From the NCBI GenBank assembly GCA_045654545.1, contig JAZONO010000130.1, forward strand, positions 1-12,719: a stretch of 12,719 nucleotides of DNA, in the 5' to 3' direction. The notes below the pieces were generated by a model. The model searched no databases. It was not told the origin of the DNA and saw only the letters and a list, made by a program, of their open reading frames with translations. Below are positions 7,197 through 12,719 of this stretch, piece after piece. Within the stretch, counting starts at the first letter, position 1; each line of letters opens with the position of its first letter. A program made the position numbers and the translations under genes. The stretch comes from SIG588 sp045654545. Its GTDB lineage: Bacteria; Bacillota; Clostridia; Oscillospirales; Acutalibacteraceae.

Positions 7197-7473
7197 TAGG
7201 TTAAACCGTCAGACCCGAACCCGCCTCATAGTGGGATATTTCGGCGCTTTTTGCCCCGTTCGTTCTCGTAAGGCACGAGCATTCCTTCGCCCGACCGGAA
7301 CAAAAACCCCTCGAAATCTCCTCACTATGAGGTCGTAGATTTTGGAAAGAGCGGATTTTTGTCCTGTCAAGGAAAAAGCGGAGGTGATCCTCGTGGATTG
7401 CCGAGCATTTTAACGCCGACAGGGCGAAAATCCGCCTTGCCAAAACGGAGTTCGGATTTGTCGGTTTAACCTA
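7197..7473. repeat. MITE-like element with 24-bp terminal inverted repeats and two large internal hairpins
   Basis: The ends 7197-7220 and 7450-7473 are inverted copies that agree at 21 of 24 positions, starting TAGGTTAAACCG. Inside, arm 7224-7270 pairs with 7285-7332 (CCTCATAGTG with CACTATGAGG at the base, TTTTTGCCCCGTTCG against CGACCGGAACAAAAA, and a CTCGT/ACGAG tip). Arm 7339-7370 pairs with 7416-7446 (GCGGATTTTTGTCCTGTC against GACAGGGCGAAAATCCGC). Both pairings carry differences, as in old repeats. An 80-codon open frame on the minus strand (7201-7443) is only the palindrome read through and has no ribosome site. The element fills the predicted operon leader. Confidence 0.7.
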
Positions 7474-7484
7474 CACATAGTATT

Positions 7485-7514
7485 AGTATAGCATATTTCT
7501 CCCCATTCCTGCAA
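7485..7514 (-). promoter_or_regulatory. Predicted sigma-A promoter of the DUF951-prfA operon
   Basis: On the minus strand the -35 TTGCAG (7509-7514) and -10 TATACT (7485-7490) are 18 bases apart. A TGC just upstream of the -10 gives an extended -10 (TGCTATACT). Transcription would start near 7478, immediately before the inverted-repeat element. No comparable promoter is visible between the element and the ATG at 7176. Confidence 0.6.
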
Positions 7515-7523
7515 GAGTAAAAA

Positions 7524-7537
7524 ACACGTTCTCGTGT
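7524..7537. promoter_or_regulatory. Small dyad between divergent promoters
   Basis: ACACG (7524-7528) and CGTGT (7533-7537) form a perfect dyad around TTCT, midway between the two divergent promoters. It could be an operator, but it is short enough to be chance. I cannot assign a regulator. Confidence 0.2.
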
Positions 7538-7576
7538 CAATTCCTGTCATATTTTAGAAAAAACGCAGGAAAAAGG

Positions 7577-7605
7577 TTGCAATCCCCACTTCCTTGTGAT
7601 ACAAT
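7577..7605 (+). promoter_or_regulatory. Predicted sigma-A promoter of the E2-like gene
   Basis: The -35 TTGCAA (7577-7582) and -10 TACAAT (7600-7605) are exactly 17 bases apart. The likely start near 7612 leaves a leader of about 19 bases. That leader is almost entirely the ribosome site AGGGAGGCGG (7615-7624) ahead of the ATG at 7631. Confidence 0.75.
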
Positions 7606-7630
7606 ATAGTCGTTAGGGAGGCGGTAAACT

Positions 7631-8470
7631 ATGCGCGCAGACGGAAAACGTTTGAGACATTGCGATCCTATGTATACCGTGGCGGCACACATCATGCGAC
7701 AGCGCACGGATGCCATGAACATGATCACGGTGGATATCCCCTGTGAACCGATACAGCAGTATATCAACGCCGCACGGAAAGAGGGACGGCACATCAGCCA
7801 CATGGCCATCATCTTGGCGGCGTATCTGCGCACGATGGCGAAGTTCCCTTTCCTCAATCGGTTCATTGTCAACTGCAAGCCGTACACCCGTAACGAGATT
7901 AAAATCGGTATGGTGGTGTTGAAGACCGGTCGGGACGACGGCATCATGTCCAAGATCGCATTGGAGATCACCGACACAATCGACGATGTGAACCGCAAGA
8001 TCAACGAATACGTGGAATTCAACCGCACGGTGGAAGAAAGCAACGCCACCGAAAAGCTGATCAGCACCCTGCTCAGCATTCCGGGACTTTTGCGTGTGGG
8101 TGTTCCCGTTTTGATGTGGCTGGATAAGCACGGCTGGCTTCCGAAGGCGATCATTGATGCCAGCCCCTTCCACGCAAGTTTGGGCATCACCAATCTCGCC
8201 AGTATCAAGACCAATCACATTTACCACCATTGCTACAACTTCGGCACCACCAGCGTGTTTATGGCGATGGGCAATGCGCGTGAAGTGCCGCGCCGCCACC
8301 ACGGGGAGATCGTGTTTGAAAAATGTATGCCGATCGGCGTGGTGATGGATGAGCGCATCTGTTCAGGTCATGATTTTGCGCTGGCGTTCCGCTATATGCA
8401 GAAGTTGCTGGCCGACCCCTCGGTGTTGGAACAGCCGCCCGAAGAAGTGATCCCCGATCCTGCTCTGTAA
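7631..8470 (+). CDS. Stand-alone E2/chloramphenicol-acetyltransferase-fold protein, probably non-catalytic
   Basis: The 279-residue protein fits the catalytic-domain fold of 2-oxoacid dehydrogenase E2 (PF00198). It belongs to a stand-alone Clostridia group that lacks lipoyl and subunit-binding domains. Typical group features are DPMYTVAAHIM near the start, FLNRFIVNCKPY (about 75-86), DASPFHASLGITNLAS (about 176-191) and HHCYNFGTTSVFMAMG. In true E2 enzymes the C-terminal motif is H-x-x-x-D-G. Here the aligned stretch reads DERICSG (about 238-244), so His is Glu and Asp is Ser. As I recall, its relatives usually keep DERICDG, so losing the Asp is unusual even within the group. No E1, E3 or lipoate gene is nearby. 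It is a single-gene transcript with a strong promoter, an AGGGAGG ribosome site and a strong terminator. The role is unknown, and calling it an acyltransferase would be unsafe. Confidence 0.85.
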   Translation: MRADGKRLRHCDPMYTVAAHIMRQRTDAMNMITVDIPCEPIQQYINAARKEGRHISHMAIILAAYLRTMAKFPFLNRFIVNCKPYTRNEIKIGMVVLKTGRDDGIMSKIALEITDTIDDVNRKINEYVEFNRTVEESNATEKLISTLLSIPGLLRVGVPVLMWLDKHGWLPKAIIDASPFHASLGITNLASIKTNHIYHHCYNFGTTSVFMAMGNAREVPRRHHGEIVFEKCMPIGVVMDERICSGHDFALAFRYMQKLLADPSVLEQPPEEVIPDPAL

Positions 8471-8476
8471 AGCAAA

Positions 8477-8512
8477 AAAAGGCAAAGGTTTCAAAAAACC
8501 TTTGCCTTTTTG
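8477..8512 (+). terminator. Strong intrinsic terminator after the E2-like gene
   Basis: A perfect 15-bp stem (8477-8491 with 8496-8510) closes a four-base loop seven bases after the TAA, and ends in a T run. The A run on the other side also makes it able to act on the minus strand. Confidence 0.92.
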
Positions 8513-8522
8513 TATAGATGAA

Positions 8523-8555
8523 AAACAACGGCATCTTTCAAAGATGCCGTTGTTT
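8523..8555. terminator. Second, bidirectional hairpin terminator between convergent genes
   Basis: A 15-bp perfect stem (8523-8537 with 8541-8555, AAACAACGGCATCTT) is flanked by TTGTTTC on the plus side. On the minus strand it is flanked by a TTTTT run. It starts six bases past the fakA stop and is the natural minus-strand terminator for yloU-fakA. It also backs up the plus-strand terminator at 8477-8512. Confidence 0.88.
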
Positions 8556-8560
8556 GTTTC

Positions 8561-10225
8561 TTATTCGACCGAAATGATATAGTAGTAAACGGGTTGACCG
8601 CCGGGGATCGCCGTCACTTCCACGTCGGCGCCGAGTTTGGCACGAATGCCCTCGCACACCGCTTCGGCATCTGCTTCGGTCATATCTGCACCGTACATCA
8701 CCGTGACAAAGGAGGTTTCCTTTCCTGCCGAGCGGCGAGAGGATGCCAACTGACGTGTCAGTTTGACCGCCGCATGGGTAACCTCTTTATCCACGAACGC
8801 CACTTTACTGCCGTCCAATGCCAAGATCTCGCCCTTCTTGATCTTACCGCCGCCGTATTCGCTGTCGCGTGCGGCAAAGGTGACCTGACCGGTGGACACG
8901 TTTTCTGCCGCACGGGTCATGGCAAGCAGGTTATCTTCGTCTTTCGCATCGGGATCAAAGCTGAGCATTGCCGACACACCCTGCGGAATGGTGCGCGTGG
9001 GCAACACGTGCACCTTACGGTCGGCCAGCGGCACCGCTTGCTCTGCCGCCAGAATGATGTTCTTGTTGTTGGGCAGCACGTACACCACTTTGGCAGGAGT
9101 GGCTTCGATCGCCGCCAGAATGTCGTCGGTGGAGGGGTTCATCGTCTGACCGCCCGACACCACGTGGTCACAACCGAGATCGGTGAAGAGCGCTTGCAAA
9201 CCGTCGCCTGCGGCAACCGCCACAAAACCGACTTCGTTTTCGGGTTCGGCACGCACGGGCGCTTGCGGCGCGGCCTCTTCATCGCTTTCCACCCAGCCTG
9301 CATTTTCGTGCTGGATCAGCATATTCTCCACTTTCACCGTTTCGAACGCACCGTATTCCACACCGGCCGACAACGCCTTGCCGGGATCCTTCGTGTGGAC
9401 GTGCACCTTGATGATGTCCTCATCGTCCACCACCACAACGCAGTCGCCGATCGATTCGAGATAGGCGCGCAAACGCATCGGGTCTTTATCCACCTTTTTG
9501 TCACGCGCCACGATGAACTCCGTACAATACGGGAATTCAATATCCGTTTCAAAAGCGGCCGCCGCACTCTGCTTCGGGGCAGATTTCGTTGCCGCCGTTG
9601 TGTCGCCTTGCACTACTTCGCCGCCTGCAAAGACTGCCTGCATCGCGTTGATGATGATGAGGAATCCTTGACCGCCGGCATCCACCACGCCTGCTTTTTT
9701 GAGCTGGGGAAGCAGTTCGGGTGTGCGCGCCAGCGAGGCCGACGCCTCTTCACACACAATGGGCCACACCGTTTCTGCCGAAGCATCCGTTTTTGCCGAC
9801 TGACAGCCCTTTTCCGCCGCTTCGCGCGCCACCGTCAAGATGGTGCCCTCGGTGGGCTTCATAACGGCTTTATACGCCGCTTCCACACCGATGGAAAGCG
9901 CATTGGCAAGCGCCGCACCGTCCGCTTCCTCCATGCCCTTGAGTCCTTTGGAGAAACCGCGGAACAAAAGCGACAAAATAACACCCGAGTTGCCGCGCGC
10001 ACCGCGCAACATAGCCGATGCCGCCACGTCCGCCGTTTTGGAAACGGTGGGATTTTCAAGGCGCACCAGTTCACGTGCCGCCGCCGCGATCGTCATGGAC
10101 ATATTCGTACCCGTATCGCCATCCGGCACGGGGAAAACGTTCAGTTCATCCACCGCCTGCTTTTGCGCCGCAAGGCAGTTGGAAGCGGAGACCATCGCGT
10201 CCCGCAAAGTCGTTCCGTTTATCAT
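8561..10225 (-). CDS. fakA: Fatty acid kinase, DhaL/YloV family
   Basis: FakA phosphorylates fatty acids held by FakB proteins. The resulting acyl-phosphate feeds PlsX/PlsY phospholipid synthesis, so exogenous or recycled fatty acids can be used. The 554-residue length and layout are standard. An N-terminal DhaL ATP-binding domain (about 1-200) carries DELNVFPVPDGDTGTNM with the metal-binding aspartates (D35, D37), followed by GARGNSGVILS. A middle domain begins near FPYCTEFIV, and the C-terminal domain ends in GGQPVYYYIISVE, a family signature. ATG 10225 is chosen because AAAGGAG stands at ideal distance; an in-frame start at 10255 lacks one. It follows yloU by 38 bases, as in the B. subtilis yloU-yloV pair. 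No fakB is in the window. A terminator hairpin follows at once. Confidence 0.95.
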   Translation of the reverse strand: MINGTTLRDAMVSASNCLAAQKQAVDELNVFPVPDGDTGTNMSMTIAAAARELVRLENPTVSKTADVAASAMLRGARGNSGVILSLLFRGFSKGLKGMEEADGAALANALSIGVEAAYKAVMKPTEGTILTVAREAAEKGCQSAKTDASAETVWPIVCEEASASLARTPELLPQLKKAGVVDAGGQGFLIIINAMQAVFAGGEVVQGDTTAATKSAPKQSAAAAFETDIEFPYCTEFIVARDKKVDKDPMRLRAYLESIGDCVVVVDDEDIIKVHVHTKDPGKALSAGVEYGAFETVKVENMLIQHENAGWVESDEEAAPQAPVRAEPENEVGFVAVAAGDGLQALFTDLGCDHVVSGGQTMNPSTDDILAAIEATPAKVVYVLPNNKNIILAAEQAVPLADRKVHVLPTRTIPQGVSAMLSFDPDAKDEDNLLAMTRAAENVSTGQVTFAARDSEYGGGKIKKGEILALDGSKVAFVDKEVTHAAVKLTRQLASSRRSAGKETSFVTVMYGADMTEADAEAVCEGIRAKLGADVEVTAIPGGQPVYYYIISVE

Positions 10226-10263
10226 TTCAGCACTCCTTTGATGTTGCGAAATCAACCGCGCAA

Positions 10264-10617
10264 TTATTCAACACGCATACCGTCCACGCAAACCTTGACC
10301 GCTTTGACAACCAAGCCGGTCGCTTGCTCGACGGTGAAGCGCACCTTGTGTTCAATGCTTTCGGCAATCGCCTTGATGTTCATACCGTAGATCACGGCAA
10401 TATGCAGTTCCACCACCAAACGGCCGCCTTCACTGCGCACACGCACCCCTTGATCGGTGTACGTGCGGCGAGAGACTAGCGTGCGAATGCCCTGGCGCGC
10501 GCCGCTTTTTACCATGCCGGCCACGCCGTAGCAAGCCGAAACGGCATCGCCGATGAGGTTGGCAAAATACTCTTCCGAAATCTCAATGGTTCCCATATGA
10601 TTCTCAATACGGATCAT
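10264..10617 (-). CDS. yloU: Asp23/Gls24 (YloU) family envelope stress protein
   Basis: The 117-residue product matches the Asp23 family: MGTIEISEEYFANLIGDA at the start, the central small-residue stretch GVAGMV, then alternating hydrophobic strands (LVVELHIAVIYGMNIKAIAESI) and the closing VKVCVDGMRV. Family members are small proteins linked to the cell envelope and alkaline or wall stress. The YloU branch is almost always next to FakA, although its exact role is not settled. The start at ATG 10617 is backed by AAAGGTG upstream; an in-frame start at 10674 is possible but has no ribosome site. No membrane segment is visible, as expected for the soluble form. It is the first gene of a two-gene operon. 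Confidence 0.92.
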   Translation of the reverse strand: MIRIENHMGTIEISEEYFANLIGDAVSACYGVAGMVKSGARQGIRTLVSRRTYTDQGVRVRSEGGRLVVELHIAVIYGMNIKAIAESIEHKVRFTVEQATGLVVKAVKVCVDGMRVE

Positions 10618-10698
10618 AATTACACACCTTTCTGCACAGTGGGACTTCCTCTGCGCTTCGTTTCCATTTTCCATTCAAAGCATACGCAGACACAATAC

Positions 10699-10727
10699 AT
10701 TATAACACATAACTTCAAAACAATCAA
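10699..10727 (-). promoter_or_regulatory. Predicted sigma-A promoter of yloU-fakA
   Basis: On the minus strand the -35 TTGATT (10722-10727) and a perfect -10 TATAAT (10699-10704) are 17 bases apart. Transcription would begin near 10692, about 75 bases ahead of the yloU ATG. Confidence 0.75.
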
Positions 10728-10753
10728 CCCAAAATTCCCACTTTCCGAAAGAA

Positions 10754-10782
10754 TTGACAAATCCTCCAAAAACATTTACAAT
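10754..10782 (+). promoter_or_regulatory. Near-consensus sigma-A promoter of the 108-aa gene and S66 gene
   Basis: A perfect -35 TTGACA (10754-10759) and -10 TACAAT (10777-10782) are 17 bases apart. The start would be near 10789, about 22 bases before the ATG at 10811. The TTG of the -35 box opens a longer reading frame, but that TTG cannot be the translation start if this promoter is used. It is divergent from the yloU promoter 26 bases away. Confidence 0.82.
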
Positions 10783-10810
10783 ATTAATCGGGAAATGGGG
10801 TGTTGGATAT

Positions 10811-11137
10811 ATGGGTTGGTTCGGGCAGCGAAAAGCTCTGAAAGAACGGGAAGAATTGTTTGCCCGTGTGTGCGGAAAAGCCATAAAATATGTTGCCAGG
10901 CGGCAGGTACGCGAGGATGGCTCGACCGAAGAGATCGTGCTTGGAAAGGGCGGACGGGTGTCGCACGGAAACGGCTACTTTATGGTGGATGCCGCCGCAG
11001 GCGAAGTGTTCCGCTGCGACGAAGACACGGTGCGCTGTGCCGAATTACTCAGCCGTGACGGCGTGGTGGTACAGGGTGTGAATACTCACACAAACGAAGA
11101 AGACACCGTTGTCGCATATTATGTATATTATCGGTAA
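10811..11137 (+). CDS. Hypothetical 108-residue cytoplasmic protein
   Basis: I do not recognise a named family. The product starts MGWFGQRKALKEREELFARV, a probable amphipathic helix. A central segment rich in Gly and Val follows (EIVLGKGGRVSHGNGYFMVD), then EVFRCDEDTVRCAELLSRDGVVVQG, and a tyrosine-rich end (VVAYYVYYR). There is no signal peptide or membrane segment. The middle and end look like a small beta-sheet domain. The two Cys in FRC and VRC are eight residues apart; nothing shows metal binding. ATG 10811 fits the promoter and the GGGGTG ribosome site eight bases upstream. Earlier in-frame starts fall inside the promoter. It is 12 bases ahead of the S66 gene, so the two are probably co-transcribed, which may hint at an envelope-related job. 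Confidence 0.75.
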   Translation: MGWFGQRKALKEREELFARVCGKAIKYVARRQVREDGSTEEIVLGKGGRVSHGNGYFMVDAAAGEVFRCDEDTVRCAELLSRDGVVVQGVNTHTNEEDTVVAYYVYYR

Positions 11138-11149
11138 GGAGTGGCGTAT

Positions 11150-12121
11150 ATGCTCTTTCCTTCTTTTTTGAAACCGCAAGATCTCATCGGCATCACCGCT
11201 CCCAGTGCCGGGATCAAAGCGGAGGATCACGCGGCGTTTGATCTGTCGCTTTCGCACATACACGCGTGCGGCTACCGCACGTGCGAAACCGCATCCGTGC
11301 GCAAAGGTGGCGTGGTGAGTGCCGCCCCTGCGGTGCGTGCCGCCGAATTGAACACGCTGTTTCGCGACCCTGCCGTGCGCATGGTGTGGTGTGCCGCCGG
11401 CGGTGACTTTTTGCTGGATATGCTCCCCTATGTGGATTGGCAAGCCGCGGTGCGTGACCCAAAATGGGTGCAAGGGTATTCCGATCCCACCTCGCTCTTG
11501 TATACCCTCACCACCGTTTATGACATCGCCACGATTTACGGCAACAACGCCGGTGGATTCGATTCTGAACAACTCGCGCCCGATGCCACCTATGCCTTGT
11601 CGTTGATCGGCGGCGATGTGGCGGCACAGCACAGTTTTGATACCTTTACTCATCGCTACACGGATGAGGGCACGAAACCCGTGTTTTGGGAAACGCCGCA
11701 CGGCGCGGTGAACCTGCGAGGACGCTTGCTCGGCGGTTGCCTCGATTGTCTTTCGGATATTTTGGGCACGCCGTATGACGGCACCGCCGCCTTTATTGAG
11801 CGATATAAAGCGGACGGCATCCTCTGGTATTTCGACATTTTTGCCCTGCCTGCCGAAGCGGTGTACCGTACCCTGTGGCGCATGCGTGAAAACGGATGGT
11901 TTGCCCACGCACGCGGTGTGATGGTGGGGCGAATCTGTTTTCCCTCTTCGCAATTAGACCTGTCCTACCGTGACATGATCGCACAAGCCCTGCCCGACCT
12001 GCCGCTGATTTTGGAAGCGGACGTGGGGCACGTGCCGCCGCGCATGACCTTGATCAACGGTGCAATGGCAACCCTGCAAGCAGCCGACGGACGCGGCTCG
12101 TTACACATGACATTGGAGTGA
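11150..12121 (+). CDS. S66 family LD-carboxypeptidase / MccF-like serine peptidase
   Basis: S66 enzymes remove the terminal D-Ala from muropeptide tetrapeptides in wall recycling (LdcA), or cleave microcin-C-like adenylates (MccF). The 323-residue protein opens with LKPQDLIGITAPSAG, the usual start. It shows CAAGGD (about 81-86), the nucleophile S111 in QGYSDPTSLL, RLLGGCLDCLSDILGTPY (about 192-209) and H294 in DVGHVPPRMTLINGA. The triad glutamate is normally in a strand reading ILxLE or similar; the aligned stretch here is GILWYFDI, with D229 at that place. This may weaken or change activity, but my alignment is by eye. The ATG 11150 has GGAG eight bases upstream; a GTG nine bases earlier lies too near that site. 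No signal peptide, so cytoplasmic. The stop lies five bases before the GH3 remnant, suggesting a former operon. Confidence 0.88.
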   Translation: MLFPSFLKPQDLIGITAPSAGIKAEDHAAFDLSLSHIHACGYRTCETASVRKGGVVSAAPAVRAAELNTLFRDPAVRMVWCAAGGDFLLDMLPYVDWQAAVRDPKWVQGYSDPTSLLYTLTTVYDIATIYGNNAGGFDSEQLAPDATYALSLIGGDVAAQHSFDTFTHRYTDEGTKPVFWETPHGAVNLRGRLLGGCLDCLSDILGTPYDGTAAFIERYKADGILWYFDIFALPAEAVYRTLWRMRENGWFAHARGVMVGRICFPSSQLDLSYRDMIAQALPDLPLILEADVGHVPPRMTLINGAMATLQAADGRGSLHMTLE

Positions 12122-12126
12122 TACTT

Positions 12127-12612
12127 ATGACAGGAAAAACCTTCGCTCCCTGCTTTGTGAGATGACACTCACCGAGAAATCGGGTGAACTGCAACAGATG
12201 CCCGGGCAATATTTTTCGGATGATTGCATGGAAACGGGCATCAACACCGCTTTCGATTACACCGAGGAAAAGGTTGCGTGTATCGGATCGGTCATCAACG
12301 TGCCGGACCCTGCGCGTATCAACGCAATTCAAAAAACAGCACATTGAGCGCCATCCCCACCACATTGCGCTCCTTTTTATGTTGGATATTATTCACGGAT
12401 ACAGCACGATATACCCCATTCCCTTGGTGCAAGCCTGCTCGTTTGATTCGTCGCCGGTGGCCGTGCTGCGGCAATACTATCTGCCTGCGTATAAAGCCGG
12501 TTGCGATGCCGGCAGCGGTATGTTGATAACGGTGTTCATCGGTCACGACAGCCGCGTGACCGCACATAAGACGTTCACATTGGCAGAACAAGTGAAAAAA
12601 CACCCACCGTAG
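12127..12612 (+). pseudogene. Glycoside hydrolase family 3 remnant (beta-glucosidase-like), frameshifted and internally deleted
   Basis: A ribosome site (GGAG, 12115-12118) and ATG 12127 remain, but the coding signal then changes frame twice. After a shift at the A run 12135-12139 the frame reads RKNLRSLLCEMTLTEKSGEL, the classic GH3 start, and later IGSVINVPDPARINAIQK. At the A run 12331-12336 it shifts again to HIALLFMLDIIHGYSTIYPI and PLVQACSFD, matching the GH3 LLFxxDVIHGYxTIFPIPL block. The sequence then jumps to LRQYYLPAYKAGCDAGSGM, which in GH3 enzymes lies several tens of residues later, so an internal segment is missing. The catalytic nucleophile region (SDW) and most of the protein are gone. 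The last frame runs into the repeat at 12593. GH3 enzymes release terminal glucose or related sugars from oligosaccharides. Confidence 0.85.
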
Positions 12613-12620
12613 GGTGGGTG
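12595..12620 (-). terminator. Hairpin with T run, minus strand
   Basis: CACCCACC (12601-12608) pairs with GGTGGGTG (12613-12620) around a four-base loop. On the minus strand it is followed by TTTTTT (12600-12595). It would stop transcription entering from the right. Confidence 0.5.
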
Positions 12621-12638
12621 GGATTAGGGACAAAATTG

Positions 12639-12682
12639 GAGAGGATGTATCGTTGAAGATACATCCTCTCTGTGCGTTTTGT
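12639..12682 (+). terminator. Hairpin terminator downstream of the S66 gene and GH3 remnant
   Basis: A perfect 13-bp stem (12639-12651 with 12658-12670) closes the loop GTTGAA. On the plus strand a moderately T-rich tail (TGTGCGTTTTG) follows. It mirrors the terminator at 386-430. Confidence 0.55.
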
Positions 12683-12719
12683 GGATATTCACGCCACTTG
12701 GAAAGCGGCTGTGACCCCT

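Larger units (their letters stand above)
12593..12719. repeat. Double-hairpin repeat, right copy (inverted relative to 349-476), cut by the window end
   Basis: The reverse complement of this segment follows 349-476 block by block: AGGGGTCACAGCCGC, the GCCGCTT/AAGTGGC mini-stem, GAATATCCACAAAAC, the ATGTATC/GATACAT stem with the same six-base loop, CTAATCCCACCCACC, and a T run. Differences are concentrated in linkers, and the second stem differs by one loop base. It begins where the GH3 remnant ends and runs to the last base, so its outer limit is unknown. Confidence 0.8.

Noticed and set aside
7201..7443. 80-codon minus-strand frame in the 7197-7473 element
   Set aside because: It is the palindromic repeat read as protein, with no ribosome site. 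Such repeats give similar spurious small proteins in many genomes.
7197..7473. T-box or riboswitch upstream of the prfA operon
   Set aside because: No T-box motif, no known aptamer core that I can recognise, and no terminator with a T run before the first gene. The terminal inverted repeats favour a MITE-like origin.
8594..10390. 598-codon open frame on the plus strand opposite fakA
   Set aside because: Very rich in Arg and His and a mirror of the FakA codons. FakA itself is unmistakable, and this frame would also run into yloU.
349..12719. The whole window as a composite transposon or integrated element with inverted ends
   Set aside because: There is no transposase, integrase or target duplication, and the cargo is essential housekeeping genes. 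The inverted ends are better explained as two copies of a dispersed terminator-like repeat, perhaps at contig breaks.
1..12719. CRISPR array, tRNA, rRNA, toxin-antitoxin or defence island
   Set aside because: I found no regularly spaced direct repeats, no cloverleaf or rRNA-like sequence, and no defence or toxin-antitoxin gene signatures on either strand.

Overview
The window looks like a stretch of chromosome from a gut-type Clostridia bacterium, probably Oscillospiraceae/Ruminococcaceae-like. This is inferred, not measured. The grounds are the Gram-positive gene neighbourhoods (DUF951-prfA, yloU-fakA), strong Shine-Dalgarno sites, a dockerin with S-T-D-A-R-L type repeats, a moderately GC-rich base composition, and many structured intergenic repeats. 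I see no phage, plasmid, CRISPR, rRNA or tRNA genes. Most of the content is housekeeping.

Layout. (1) 1-476: no intact gene. It holds a MITE-like palindromic element (19-351) and a double-hairpin repeat (349-476). (2) 477-7176, minus strand: a tightly packed seven-gene run read right to left. It encodes a DUF951 protein, release factor 1 (prfA), a Sua5-type threonylcarbamoyl-AMP synthase, dephospho-CoA kinase (coaE), a membrane-anchored lytic transglycosylase, an M18 aminopeptidase, and a secreted transglutaminase/Ig-like/dockerin protein. The last gene is broken by one in-frame TGA. Genes overlap or lie a few bases apart, so one transcript is likely. It would start at a promoter near 7485-7514 and end at the hairpin 386-430. 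(3) 7177-7630: intergenic. A second MITE-like element (7197-7473) fills the predicted 5' leader of that operon. Next to it are two divergent promoters. (4) 7631-8470, plus: a stand-alone E2/chloramphenicol-acetyltransferase-fold protein that lacks the catalytic residues. It is followed by two strong hairpin terminators. (5) 8561-10617, minus: yloU (Asp23 family) and fakA (fatty acid kinase), with their own promoter. (6) 10811-12121, plus: a 108-residue protein I do not recognise and an S66 LD-carboxypeptidase-like protein, driven by a near-consensus promoter. (7) 12127-12612, plus: the decayed, internally deleted remnant of a glycoside hydrolase family 3 gene. (8) 12593-12719: an inverted copy of the double-hairpin repeat at 349-476.

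Functionally, the large operon mixes translation (prfA, t6A synthesis), CoA synthesis and wall/protein turnover. The right-hand genes concern phospholipid precursor supply (FakA) and possibly peptidoglycan recycling (S66).

I found no clear new defence or metabolic system. The most notable signals are structural: the inverted ~127-bp double-hairpin repeats at the two window ends, the palindromic element lying inside the operon leader, and three genes that are broken or have lost catalytic residues. Because both ends of the window fall in repeats, the window may simply be a whole contig broken at repeats, and no biological unit should be assumed from that symmetry.
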